Shown in pieces: positions 30,201 to 39,871 of a DNA stretch of 64,000 bases. Both the position numbers and the translations under genes were made by a program. The notes under the pieces were generated by a model. The model was not told the DNA's origin. It worked only from the letters and a program-made list of their open reading frames with translations, and searched no databases. Each line of letters starts with the position of its first letter. Positions within the stretch are counted from its first letter, which is position 1. This DNA is from Jiella avicenniae. GTDB lineage: Bacteria > Pseudomonadota > Alphaproteobacteria > Rhizobiales > Rhizobiaceae. The DNA is taken from assembly GCF_021390325.1 (NCBI RefSeq), contig NZ_JAJUWU010000006.1, forward strand, positions 1 to 64,000, written 5' to 3'.

Positions 30201-32460
30201 CCGCAGGCGGATTCTTCGCCTTATCCACCACCGCCGAGACCGTCTCCTCGCCTTCGTATGTCGGCAGCAGCGGCAGTGGCTGGTTCGGCAGGGGCACGAT
30301 GGCCGGGATCGGAGTCCCGACGGTGTCGCCCGCCTTGCCGCCGGCGTCGGGAGCGACCCATGCGCCGGTCCATGGATCGACGCTGCCCGGACGGCGCTTG
30401 AGGCCGTCGAGCGCGCGCTCCGCCAACGAAAGCCCTTTTTCCGCCTGACCGTCCGGCAGCTTGCGGGTGCCGTCTTCCAGGACGTCGTGGACCCGCCACA
30501 GCTCCCACATGCCTTGGGCGAAATGCGGGTAGAGATGGCAGTGGAAGATCGAGTCGCCGATGGTCCGGTTGCGGTTGCCGGAGCCCATCGTCTCCCACCA
30601 CCCCTTGCCCGAAGGCTGCTGGCCCGGCGCATAGGCCATCAGGCCGCCGTGATAGATGTCGTAGGTGAAGCCCTGGCGTGGGGCGACCGTCTGGCTGTCG
30701 AGATAGGTGCCGCGGCCCTGGTCGTTGCCGGCGAACCACTGGTGGGCATGCAGGTGGAAGACGTGCGTCTCCTTCGGCCCGGCGTGGAAATTGCGGAAGC
30801 TGACGGGATCGTTGAGATAGGAGTGATGGACGTTCGACGGATCGTCCGAGAACTGTTCGAGCAGCGCCGGATCGCCGTTCGCCCAGGAGGTCAGAAAGAA
30901 CTCCTCGTAGAGACATTCGGCGCAGTCGGCCGCCGGCCCGATATTCTTGCGGTTGGCGAGGATCATCGCGCCGAGCCCCGACGAGCCGTAGTTGATCGCG
31001 AAACCGTCGCGGACGCCGGCGAGTTGGCCGAACTGGCCGAGTTCCTCGAAATTGCGGGTATAGAAGGTCTTGAGTTCGTCGTGGAAGAAGACCGAGAACT
31101 CGCGGAACTTGACCTCGCAGAACTCCGCCTGATGTCTTGGATTTCCGCCGGCGGCGCAAGCCGCGCGCCCCTCCTCGCTCATCGTTGCGGTGTGAACGCT
31201 CAGGCCTTGCGGGCCTGCCGCGAACCCCCGATCCGGCGAGTAGGTTCCGGCCGGGCGAAAGACGACGGCGTTGAGATCGGAGTGGACGATTTCGATCCAT
31301 CTCGCGCGATCGAAGTCGGATTGAGAGACGAGCTGCTCGGACGAATTCGCACCAACGAGCGGCCGGGTCGGCTTGGCGAGGTTCAGCAGCGGATCGCCGT
31401 TGCGGTCGACCGCCTCGTAGTCGATCGCACCGTTGCGGGCGTGGCGGATCGGCTCCGGACCGGCCGGAGCCCAGGCCGCATCGAAGACGCCGGCCGGCAC
31501 CTGGCTACGATACCAGCGGGTGTGGCGCTGCTCGGCGACGACGGCGCCGAACAGGCCGTGGGTGATCGAGCCGCCATTCCCCTCGCCGCCGGCGGGCGCG
31601 GCATCGGAGGCCATGAAGTAGGTGCCTTCACGGTCCACCTCGAACTGGCAGTCGACCGCCTTGCCCGGCGCGATGGCCTGAAGGCCGCGACAGGCGCGCA
31701 AGGCCTCGATCGACGGGCCGGCTCCGGGGAAGCGACCGGCCACGGCAACCAGCCCGTCGATCGAGAACGCCACTCCTCGGGTTCTGGGCCAATTCAGATC
31801 CGTTTTGTCGGCATCCTTCATCCCGGTCTCGGCCGAGTTTTCCCGGCAGAGGGCCTCGCCGTGGCGCAGGAGCTCTTCATCGCCTTCGGACACTGCAGGC
31901 CGGACCGCGCTCCGCAGCCCGTCGCGCGTCCATTCGCCGTTTTGGCAGAAGGTCTTCGACAAACCCGGTTGCATGTCGCGCAGAAGATTGCGCACGCGCA
32001 GAACGAGCACGTCTCCGGCATTGGCTCGCAAGACGAGCGGCCGGGGCCGCTTGCAGTCGCGCAGACGAACTTTTCCGGCCTCCAGCCCATCCGGGTTCAA
32101 ATTGGGCAGGAGCCGCCCACTTTCTGCCGTCTCGTCATTGACGCGCATGTCGCACAGTTGCGCATCTGGCTGGGGTTCGCTGCCACGATCGTCGATTTTG
32201 ACGACGTCGCGGCTGAGCGCGAAGATCATGCCGAACGGATTGAAGGAGCCGAAGCGATTGTAGACCAGCATATGGTCGAGCGCCGCGACATCGGCACAAA
32301 CGATGCGCCGTCCGGACCCGGCGCCCGACAGGCTCTCACAGGAAAACTGCGATGATGTCGCTTGCGGGGCTTCTTCCGCCGAAGCCGGTGTGATCGGAGC
32401 AAGGCAGAGGGCGAGGACGAACAGCGCTCCCGCATGCCTGGTCGAGGATGCTGCAACCAT
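24238..32460 (-). CDS. Giant exported multicopper oxidase (MofA/McoA/MnxG-like)
   Basis: A single open frame of 2,740 residues, far above the usual 450-650 of multicopper oxidases. The ATG at 32460 follows GGGAGA by eight bases and gives a clean Sec signal (MVAASSTRHAGALFVLALCL, cut after ASA). All four copper motifs are present: H566-x-x-H569-x-H571 (HVFHLHAH), H640-C641-H642 with H646 and M651 (HCHLYPHFAQGM), H1119-x-H1121 (QHIHLVKF) and H1240-x-H1242 (SHDHFG). The two motifs normally near the C-terminus come first and the two normally near the N-terminus come second, a permuted order. Recurrent HG-x-x-x-A-L/V-V motifs near residues 301, 1251 and 2391 suggest several cupredoxin modules. The first of four overlapping genes, it probably oxidises a metal ion (Mn(II) as in MofA/McoA) or a phenolic outside the cytoplasm. 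Substrate is unproven. Confidence 0.88.
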   Translation of the reverse strand: MVAASSTRHAGALFVLALCLAPITPASAEEAPQATSSQFSCESLSGAGSGRRIVCADVAALDHMLVYNRFGSFNPFGMIFALSRDVVKIDDRGSEPQPDAQLCDMRVNDETAESGRLLPNLNPDGLEAGKVRLRDCKRPRPLVLRANAGDVLVLRVRNLLRDMQPGLSKTFCQNGEWTRDGLRSAVRPAVSEGDEELLRHGEALCRENSAETGMKDADKTDLNWPRTRGVAFSIDGLVAVAGRFPGAGPSIEALRACRGLQAIAPGKAVDCQFEVDREGTYFMASDAAPAGGEGNGGSITHGLFGAVVAEQRHTRWYRSQVPAGVFDAAWAPAGPEPIRHARNGAIDYEAVDRNGDPLLNLAKPTRPLVGANSSEQLVSQSDFDRARWIEIVHSDLNAVVFRPAGTYSPDRGFAAGPQGLSVHTATMSEEGRAACAAGGNPRHQAEFCEVKFREFSVFFHDELKTFYTRNFEELGQFGQLAGVRDGFAINYGSSGLGAMILANRKNIGPAADCAECLYEEFFLTSWANGDPALLEQFSDDPSNVHHSYLNDPVSFRNFHAGPKETHVFHLHAHQWFAGNDQGRGTYLDSQTVAPRQGFTYDIYHGGLMAYAPGQQPSGKGWWETMGSGNRNRTIGDSIFHCHLYPHFAQGMWELWRVHDVLEDGTRKLPDGQAEKGLSLAERALDGLKRRPGSVDPWTGAWVAPDAGGKAGDTVGTPIPAIVPLPNQPLPLLPTYEGEETVSAVVDKAKNPPAEIVPAAASPGTTAETKAAAMPGYPFTLAGRPGHRPPQAPMDIARKRNGADEVTGAYADAGLPRHVVQDGATRKLGIGELPPQLSQENAEPAKLPLPTTEDGSTPRNAEERKRERVWSQLVAKMLALGDFSAHLEKAKLELLPYDGTPLERAAMGFHFNGEAWPSRDTDGKHKAGTALELRKADGSPSGRPLVGSYESLRSPSLGSLTQSTDLFAVNGAPPKPGAPFADPCGGTAGSGKRPQADPLVAGAPYRAGLTEFPFDVGLAGFRRFEVSAVQLDLVTNRAGWHDPQARIAVLTEASDRFKDDEEAGFPGASISPLVSAREEPFFFRALSGECVEFRHTNELPKELELDDFQVKTPTDTIGQHIHLVKFDVTSSDGSGNGFNYEDGTFAPDEVASRICAAESVSGGDIVTTRNPGALDLLRPSDLCKSDEGPSEPANKNWWRMKRSTNEDRFQTTVQRWFADPILSDDGEGGVVDRTMRTVFSHDHFGPSSIQQHGYYTALVIEPRGSQWTKPDGTSESPQRVAGDLGLVNGSEIDIGTRKRVVNAADQKVHPDFREFMLAIADFALLYDPRDSETKKDLFPQKRPGYASEWEEFSGAGMATLTCELMFKDQPKLLDDVCGSAMKQSGGEWFADENVPPSWHAGGRIKDTHQGSYRPGLLTAEDQSRLSEHLLAYRRGAAGEKPDSDADEFASPVAPPERPESISVDHHDPYLVNYRGEPIPLRVGTKLANNGGLTDCRLQPLAQPDMALAPVPTDAVPIGDGLYERTLADGTVVRFDPRKASIGAPRLEGNLTVGGADFGNKAGVEDIAAFRDCSVEYQRTDEQGDMANVFSSLQHFDPATPILETYSGERNVIRLIQGAQEVQHTFNLEGVVWRRNIDQAFPSMMRLWDSIWRGDWPQGVKAYATMHQTCQEFGAAREGRPREYAQWSSRGWQSFPDNSPEQNFWRAYTHRIAECDNQEGVVTAQEVGISEHFEFGGSSRGGVNSGLQPDLSNPSRDGDGMSEGQATSPGGRLASGDYLYDFGSQDALWNGAWGLLRVYGAPERDEYDPNGNSRFPDPDTTACLLAKDNLSSVDPVGYAKACDRGMGNRRKISDRLAALPKKPDDTLENGVFGLQPSANSANSVSCPADARHVYALAVAQNDADRAYSRDLRDPDGLQFTLIKPADVFRNYDDPNKKPIDQAKLGDFMMKFGEGGRRQLGAPIRISARKPAHTPFVLRVRAGDCVHLAVVNALEDARQEGAPLAEEQQNTSSTHSQSPDYGFPVLADEMGDARMPPIVPLNVDPRWNEDDRQSCPVGDASCQNRSVTWIADLTNAEIDEHKRLLSPSASLALRLPILTLTPIDRLAAPHGSNRMPPLRPQSETALTGEGGPEAEFITFYAGRGAVPELSEREKREIAEQYLAGIGGGSGGRQLRKTLAPQPIVVVAGTGFEELPPALSDPQEAIAFVEEEVRSLPVTGEPVPVGRNRALAIEGALNTLADASRATDSQLPEPLRQPDKKFIADMFAEGVISREKLLMATRAADRVTAFVLENREQPQVARSMPPSIRDFTGGTGFGAPGAAPPSAPESRGAPGDADSPPTIVINLARRGCALSDPRDSDGSTDNVDSVATCVPYAFGALPIKSFGDVIGHGSHGLLGALVIEPANWHPQSGDHAFSAIGTNAIRGAVRARMLELGAALDSEPTAGAEADTWAQAKARAEAEIGAAPVLLGPGDPPAGDPPTGIYSGASFSAVFEGGTHRVREHVVFWRDGMNLWDRASKDQWRTKGSESETNGLPAQGGPVADCPVCDDSYDFGEQGVNYQSAPFHIRLRGDTTGKRDDDGAPARNPETIESHYDLNALEFDPEFYRTKQGTREEGSGGASAMPILRAEVGEEVVIRVLHPSGRARQRAFVTTALDYDDLFPGFGFPHAALLAPGKGITASIARPVREGCYLWQDGPAPLRAGGTWGLLDVVEKGRIDDPDATKCRRSDAASLTTGTEPAAE

Positions 32461-32487
32461 CGGCGTTTTCTCCCGCAAGGGAATATG

Positions 32488-32516
32488 AGTTTCTCTATGG
32501 CAGGTTGTCTTGTCAA
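32488..32516 (-). promoter_or_regulatory. Probable promoter of the multicopper oxidase operon
   Basis: On the minus strand a perfect TTGACA (32516-32511) is followed after 17 bases by GAAACT, a poor -10. The predicted transcript would start about 20 bases before the ATG. The GGGAGA ribosome-binding site lies in between. Confidence 0.45.
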
Positions 32517-33081
32517 GCGAAGCTGCCGAGAATTGGGGCATCGTTTGCTGCGATATGACGCGGAAAATCGCGTTCATTCGATCGGGCGGAGATCCTCCGG
32601 CGTCGTCTTTCCGACGCGTGGCTGGCGTGCCCTTCCGTCCACAAGAAAACGGTCGTGCGGCCCTCGATGCTTTCGAGTCTGTCGAACTCTCTGAAAATTC
32701 AGAGACTTGAGAGGACAGCTTTCGTCCTGTCGCCTGATCGGAAGCTGCCGGCCATACCCGGTTCGAGCCGTGCCGGTTGGGTCGGAAAGGGAGGTTGGCC
32801 GACGACGACTTGCGGCGACCGATGCCTGCCGTTGAGGCACGTAAAGTCTTCGTCCTGTCGGCGAATTGATCCTCGGCGTGACCTGCCGCCGCCCCGACCC
32901 GCGAGCGCGGGACGATCGAGCACCCTCTCGTCATGCCGGTGACGCTCTCCGGGATCATCGCGAGACGGATCGGGCCGATCTGTGTCGTCGTTCTTTTCGC
33001 CCGCCTCCGCGCTTTCGAGCAACGCGGTGGCTGATCGTCCGCCCCTGCGTTTTCGGCGGATCCGCCGCCGGTCCGGAGCGA

Positions 33082-33095
33082 TTGATCCGGATCAA
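33082..33095 (+). promoter_or_regulatory. FNR/FixK-type operator
   Basis: TTGATCCGGATCAA is a perfect inverted repeat and matches TTGAT-N4-ATCAA, the target of FNR, FixK, Anr and Dnr. It lies 87 bases before atpD. A class-II position would put transcription start near 33130; the -10 region there (TTAGGA) is weak, as is usual for activated promoters. Confidence 0.75.
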
Positions 33096-33119
33096 GGTCG
33101 GTCGGTTTTCCCCTCTTAG

Positions 33120-35052
<1,933 letters not shown>

Positions 35053-35056
<4 letters not shown>

Positions 35057-35385
35057 GCGAGACGCCCGAGGAGATCGGCGAAGAAGGGGGCGAAAAGCCC
35101 CTCGCGCCGAGGCCGAAGGACGGCCTGGCCGACTCCGTCGAGCTGCGCGCCGAGCGCCACCGGCGCTGGCGGCGAGAGGGCGAGCCGCCGATCGCTCATC
35201 GCCTCGCACAGATCGGCGTCCTCGGCTGGATGGTCGTGACGCCGATGCTGATCGGGCTGTTCGTCGGACGCTGGATGGATCAGGCGCTGGGCTCTCGTCT
35301 GACGTTCACCGGCGCGCTGCTGATGGCCGGGACCGGCCTGGGCGCATGGTCTGCCTGGAAATGGATGAACCGAAGCGAGGGATGA
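35053..35385 (+). CDS. atpQ: N-type ATPase AtpQ (AtpI-like) membrane protein
   Basis: A 110-residue protein with a charged N-terminal half (about 55 residues rich in Glu and Arg) and two transmembrane helices (IGVLGWMVVTPMLIGLFVGRW; FTGALLMAGTGLGAWSAW). It is the AtpI-like gene specific to N-ATPase operons and probably helps to assemble the c-ring. Confidence 0.85.
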
Positions 35386-35392
35386 AACGGAC

Positions 35393-35692
35393 ATGGCCTT
35401 CGACGTCGCTCTTCCCGAATGGACGGTCGTGGCGGGACTCCCGCTCTGTCTTCTCGCCGGCGTGGCGCTCGGCCTCGCGCATTTCGGCGCGCTCTGGCGG
35501 CAGGCGCAGGCGCTTGCGGGCAAAGTCCGGCCGAGCCGCGCGGCGGCGGAGGTTCTGGCTCGTTTCGCCGTGCTCGTCGCCGGCTTCGTCGCGGCAAGTC
35601 TTCTCGGGGCAGGACCGCTTCTCGCGCTCGCGCTCGGCGTCATGATCGGACGCTGGCTGGTGATGCGCCGGGTGGAGAGGGCCGACCCATGA
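35393..35692 (+). CDS. atpR: N-type ATPase AtpR membrane protein
   Basis: A 99-residue membrane protein with about three hydrophobic helices (VVAGLPLCLLAGVALGLAHFG; VLARFAVLVAGFVAASLLG; LALALGVMIGRWLV). AtpR is found only in N-ATPase operons between AtpQ and subunit a; a role in c-ring stability has been suggested for the family. It overlaps atpB by four bases. Confidence 0.85.
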   Translation: MAFDVALPEWTVVAGLPLCLLAGVALGLAHFGALWRQAQALAGKVRPSRAAAEVLARFAVLVAGFVAASLLGAGPLLALALGVMIGRWLVMRRVERADP

Positions 35693-36381
35693 ACGCGCCG
35701 CTGACGACCGAGCCGCTCTTCATGCTCGGACCCGTTGCGATCTCCGCGCCGGTGGTCGTCACATGGGCGCTGATGGCGCTGCTCGTTCTCGGCTCGATCC
35801 TCGCCACGCGCAGGCTCTCCATGAAACCATCGACCCTGCAGGCCGCGCTGGAAATGGTCGTCGAGACGATCGACGGGCAGATGCGCGACATCATGGAGGC
35901 CGAGCCCGACCCCTATCGCGCGTTCGTCGGCACGCTCTTCGTCTTCATCCTCTTCGCCAACTGGTCGTCGCTGGTGCCGGGTGTCGAGCCGCCGACGGCC
36001 CATCTCGAAACCGACGCGGCACTGGCGTTTCTCGTCTTCTGCGCGGTGATCGTCTTCGGCATCAGGGCGAATGGCGTCCTCGGCTATCTGAGGAGCTTCG
36101 CCGCGCCGACCTTTCTGATGATCCCGCTCAACCTCGTCGAGACGATCACCCGCTCGCTCTCGCTCCTCGTCCGCCTCTTCGGCAACGTGATGAGCGGTGT
36201 CTTCATCGTCGGCATCGTCCTGTCGCTCGCCGGCCTGTTCGTTCCGATCCCGCTGATGGCGCTCGATCTGCTGACCGGTGCGGTCCAGGCCTACATCTTC
36301 GCGGTTCTCGCGGCCGTCTTCATCGCCGGCACGGTTTCCGAGGGGCGGCCCCACGCCGCCTCGTCTTCCGAAAAGTCCTGA
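35689..36381 (+). CDS. atpB: N-type ATPase subunit a
   Basis: The stator channel protein, 230 residues, with five to six membrane helices. The essential arginine is R162 in SLLVRLFGNVMSG. The segment FANWSSLVPGVEPPTAHLETD is typical of N-ATPase a subunits. It sits before the c-subunit gene and ends in a short soluble tail. Confidence 0.93.
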   Translation: MNAPLTTEPLFMLGPVAISAPVVVTWALMALLVLGSILATRRLSMKPSTLQAALEMVVETIDGQMRDIMEAEPDPYRAFVGTLFVFILFANWSSLVPGVEPPTAHLETDAALAFLVFCAVIVFGIRANGVLGYLRSFAAPTFLMIPLNLVETITRSLSLLVRLFGNVMSGVFIVGIVLSLAGLFVPIPLMALDLLTGAVQAYIFAVLAAVFIAGTVSEGRPHAASSSEKS

Positions 36382-36393
36382 AAGGAAAACACC

Positions 36394-36636
36394 ATGAACT
36401 GGCTCGCCTTTGCCAGCATCATCGGGGCGGCGCTCGCCGTCGCCTTCGGAGCGATCGGCCCGGCGCTCGCCGAAGGCCGCGCCGTCGCCGCGGCGCTCGA
36501 TGCGATCGCCCGCCAGCCGGAAACGGCCTCGACCATTTCGAGGACGCTCTTCGTCGGTCTCGCCATGATCGAGACGACCGCGATCTACTGCCTCGTCGTC
36601 GCGCTGCTTCTTCTTTTCGCCAACCCCTTCGTCTGA
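36394..36636 (+). CDS. atpE: N-type ATPase subunit c
   Basis: An 80-residue hairpin of two membrane helices forming the rotor ring. The ion-binding glutamate is E60 in AMIETTAIY, followed by T61, T62 and Y65, which align with the ESTGIY sodium-site pattern. In the first helix, E27 (PALAEG) stands where sodium-type rings have glutamine, so each site has two carboxylates. That arrangement was found in the proton-coupled N-ATPase ring of Burkholderia pseudomallei, as I recall. The loop ARQPE is conserved. Confidence 0.94.
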   Translation: MNWLAFASIIGAALAVAFGAIGPALAEGRAVAAALDAIARQPETASTISRTLFVGLAMIETTAIYCLVVALLLLFANPFV

Positions 36637-36646
36637 CGTCGGAAAC

Positions 36647-37387
36647 ATGACCATCGATTGGTGGACGCTCGGGTTTCAGACCGTCAACGTCCTGATCCTG
36701 ATCTGGCTGCTCGGCCACTTCTTCTTCCAGCCGCTGTCCGACATGATCACGGCACGCAAGGCCGCGGCGGCTGGCATCCTCGACGAGGCCGAGGCGGCCC
36801 GAACCGACGCCAGACGAGAACTTCGGGCCATCGAGGAAACGAGGGCCGGCTTCGCCGCGGAGCATTCGGCGCTCGTCGAAAAGGCCCGAAGCGAGGCCGA
36901 GGCGGTGCGGGCGGGGATGATCGAGGCAGCGAAAGCGGAGGCCGCCCGGCATCTGGAGGTGGCGAAGGCTGACATCCTGGCCAAGCGGCAAGCCGAGCGC
37001 ACGGCTCTCGAAGCCGATGCCGGCCATCTCGCCGTCTCGATCGCCGAGCGGCTTCTCCGCCGCCTGGAGGGCGAGGCGCTCACCCGGGTTTTTCTCGACG
37101 ATCTCGTGAGGGAGATCCGCCGCCTGCCGGAGGCCGAACGCCGGACGCTGACCGCCGATGGCGTCCGTTTCACCGCGGTCAGCGCCGCCCCGTTGAGCGA
37201 GGACGACCGGGCTCTCTGCCGCGACCGTCTCGCAGAGGCGCTCGGTCGGGCACCGGACCTTACCTTCGAGACCGACGCGTCGCTGATCGCCGGCTTCGAA
37301 CTGAAGGGCGAGCATCTGTCGGTCGCCAATAGCTGGCGGGCCGATCTCGAAGCCGTCCGCGCGGAACTCGATCGAGGAGTTCACTGA
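36647..37387 (+). CDS. atpF: N-type ATPase subunit b with delta-like C-terminus
   Basis: The peripheral stalk protein, 246 residues against about 156 for ordinary b. Residues 1-25 form the membrane anchor ([19 protein letters not shown]), 30-135 a long charged coiled coil ([20 protein letters not shown]), and about 150-246 a compact domain. That last domain ends [20 protein letters not shown] and resembles the C-terminal part of delta. This explains why the operon has no atpH. Confidence 0.9.
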   Translation: MTIDWWTLGFQTVNVLILIWLLGHFFFQPLSDMITARKAAAAGILDEAEAARTDARRELRAIEETRAGFAAEHSALVEKARSEAEAVRAGMIEAAKAEAARHLEVAKADILAKRQAERTALEADAGHLAVSIAERLLRRLEGEALTRVFLDDLVREIRRLPEAERRTLTADGVRFTAVSAAPLSEDDRALCRDRLAEALGRAPDLTFETDASLIAGFELKGEHLSVANSWRADLEAVRAELDRGVH

Positions 37388-37388
37388 T

Positions 37389-38945
37389 ATGGCAAGCGAA
37401 ACGCAAGGCGATCTTCGCGCCACCCCGTGGCTGGATCGCATCCGGCAACGGGTCGACGCCGCCGCGGTCGGGCCGAAGGCCCGGCAGATCGGCCGGGTGG
37501 AGGAGGTGGGCGACGGGATCGCCCTGGTCTCCGGCCTCGCCGAGGCCCGGCTCGACGAACTCCTCGATTTCGGTGGCGGGCGCTTCGGTTTCGCCCAGGT
37601 GCTGGAGGAGGACCACGTCGGCTGCGTGCTGCTCGATACGGGCGAGGGCATCGAGGCCGGCGATCGGGTTTCGGGCACCGGCGACGTGCTGCGTGTCCCC
37701 GTGGGCGAGGGGCTTCTCGGCCGGATCGTCGATCCGCTCGGACGCCCCCTCGACGGCAAGGGCGAGATCGCCGGTGCCAGGCTCGAGCCGATCGAGCCGC
37801 CGGCGCCGGAGATCGTCGCCCGCGACGCGGTCACTCGGCCGGTGCAGACCGGAACGCTGGTCCTCGACGCGCTGTTCGCGCTGGGGCGCGGCCAGCGCGA
37901 ACTCATCATCGGCGATCGTGCCACCGGCAAGACCACGGTCGCGCTCGATGCGATCATCAGCCAGAAGCAGAGCGACATCGTCTCGGTCTATGTCGCCATC
38001 GGCCAGAAGAGCAGCAACGTGCGCCGGGCGATCGAGGCGATCGCGGCCCATGGCGCACCGGAGCGCACGATCGTCGTCGTCGCCGGCCCCTCGGATGCGC
38101 CGGGCCTGCAATGGATCGCGCCCTTCGCCGCCATGACCATGGCCGAATATTTCCGCGACCGAGGCGGACATGCGCTGATCGTGATCGATGATTTGACCAA
38201 GCACGCGGCGACCCACCGCGAGATCGCGTTGCTGACCCGCCAGTCGCCGGGACGCGAGGCCTATCCGGGCGACGTCTTCTACGTCCATGCACGGCTTCTG
38301 GAGCGCGCCGCCATGCTGTCGAAGGAGCGGGGCGGGGGCTCCCTGACGGCGCTTCCCATCGCCGAGACCGACGCCGGCAACCTGTCGGCCTATATCCCGA
38401 CCAATCTGATTTCGATCACCGACGGACAGATCGTGCTCGACGCGAAGCTCTTCAACCAGGGGCAGAAGCCGGCGGTGGACGTCGGCACCTCCGTCAGCCG
38501 CGTCGGCGGCAAGACGCAGGCCAAGGCCTTGCGCGAGGCGGCCTCCACCATGCGCCTCGACTACGCGCAGTTCCTCGAACTCGAAATGTTCACCCGCTTC
38601 GGCGGTCTCTCCGACGCCCGCGTGCGCGGGCGTCTCGCGCGCGGATCCCGCATCCGCGCGATCCTCGGTCAGCGGCCATCTCGTCCCTACCGGTTGGCCG
38701 AGGAGGTGGCGCTGGTCTCGGCGGTGCAGTCGGGCCTCGCCGACGACGTGCCGATCGAGGCGATCTCCGCCTTTGCCGAGGCGGTCCGTGAACGGATGGG
38801 GGCCGAAGCTCAGGAGGTCGTCCGTCAGGTGGAAGGGGAGGGAACTCTGGACGAGGCGGGAGAGACTGCGCTGAGGAATTGGCTCGGACGGCTCGTTCGG
38901 GAGTTTTCCGCAAATGCGCCGGAGGGCGCCGGCCAGGGACGATGA
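37389..38945 (+). CDS. atpA: N-type ATPase alpha subunit
   Basis: The non-catalytic nucleotide-binding subunit, 518 residues. Walker A is GDRATGKT at 175-182, and the arginine-finger region reads TSVSRVGGK. The opening [22 protein letters not shown] and the end are typical of the N-ATPase branch. It is followed by gamma with a ATGA overlap. Confidence 0.95.
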   Translation: MASETQGDLRATPWLDRIRQRVDAAAVGPKARQIGRVEEVGDGIALVSGLAEARLDELLDFGGGRFGFAQVLEEDHVGCVLLDTGEGIEAGDRVSGTGDVLRVPVGEGLLGRIVDPLGRPLDGKGEIAGARLEPIEPPAPEIVARDAVTRPVQTGTLVLDALFALGRGQRELIIGDRATGKTTVALDAIISQKQSDIVSVYVAIGQKSSNVRRAIEAIAAHGAPERTIVVVAGPSDAPGLQWIAPFAAMTMAEYFRDRGGHALIVIDDLTKHAATHREIALLTRQSPGREAYPGDVFYVHARLLERAAMLSKERGGGSLTALPIAETDAGNLSAYIPTNLISITDGQIVLDAKLFNQGQKPAVDVGTSVSRVGGKTQAKALREAASTMRLDYAQFLELEMFTRFGGLSDARVRGRLARGSRIRAILGQRPSRPYRLAEEVALVSAVQSGLADDVPIEAISAFAEAVRERMGAEAQEVVRQVEGEGTLDEAGETALRNWLGRLVREFSANAPEGAGQGR

Positions 38946-39793
38946 GCGAACGCCTCTCCGACGTCTCCGCCCGGATCGAGGGCATCCACCAGCTCGGCAG
39001 CGTGGTGAACGCCATGCGCGGCATTGCCGGCGCGCGCATGCAGAAGGCCCGGGCGGAGTTGAAGGCCGTCGACGCCTATTCGGCCACCATCGAGCAAGCA
39101 CTCGGCCGGGCTCTGGCGCTGTTGCCGCCCTCGTCTCCCGATCCGGCCGCGGGCGAGGGCGCGACGGCTCTCGTCGTCTTTGCCGGCGAACAGGGTTTTG
39201 CCGGGGCGTTTTCGGAAAAGGTGCTGGCAGACATCGCCGACGAGACCAGCCCGGTCTTTCTCGTCGGCACGCGCGGCGCCGTTCTCGCGGCCGAGCGGGG
39301 CATCGCCCCTTCCTGGCAGCGGCCGCTGCCCGCCCAGTCCACCGGCATTCCGAAGCTCGCGAGCGACCTCGTCGACGCGCTTTATGAGCGGATCGCCCTG
39401 GGGGCGGTCGACCGCGTCGAGACGATCTATGCCGAGGCGTCGCTTTCGGGCGAGTTGACCATCCGCCGGCGACAGCTGCTGCCGCTCGACCCGAATGCGA
39501 TTCCTGCCGCGCAGGAGCCGGTGCCGCCGCTTCTCAACCTTCGGCCCGACGCCCTCGTCGCCGAGATCACGGCGGAGTTCCTGACGGCGCGACTGACACG
39601 GGCGGCGCTCCACGCCTTCGCGGCCGAAAACCAGGCACGCATGAATGCCATGGCCGGCGCGCGCCGCGACATCGACCGCCGGCTGGGCGAACTCGAAGCC
39701 GTCTTCCGCCGCGTCCGCCAGGAGGCGATCACGGCCGAGATCGTCGAGCTCGCCGCCGGCTCGGCGGCTGCGGCCGGCGGATCACCGAGATGA
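38942..39793 (+). CDS. atpG: N-type ATPase gamma subunit
   Basis: The central shaft, 283 residues and shorter than many gamma subunits. The N-terminal helix [28 protein letters not shown] and the C-terminal helix with [24 protein letters not shown] form the coiled coil inside the alpha/beta ring. It is the last gene of the operon; ppk2 lies convergently 78 bases further. Confidence 0.92.
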   Translation: MSERLSDVSARIEGIHQLGSVVNAMRGIAGARMQKARAELKAVDAYSATIEQALGRALALLPPSSPDPAAGEGATALVVFAGEQGFAGAFSEKVLADIADETSPVFLVGTRGAVLAAERGIAPSWQRPLPAQSTGIPKLASDLVDALYERIALGAVDRVETIYAEASLSGELTIRRRQLLPLDPNAIPAAQEPVPPLLNLRPDALVAEITAEFLTARLTRAALHAFAAENQARMNAMAGARRDIDRRLGELEAVFRRVRQEAITAEIVELAAGSAAAAGGSPR

Positions 39794-39871
39794 GGCCGAG
39801 GCGAGCACGAGAGCGGCGGGCGCTCGGAGCCGTCGCTTCCACGCGGCCGCAGGATGAATGGTATCGCGCCT

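Noticed and set aside
32458-32958. Longer N-terminus for the giant oxidase from an upstream ATG at 32958
   Set aside because: The extra 166 residues are low-complexity and would bury the signal peptide; 32460 has a proper ribosome-binding site.
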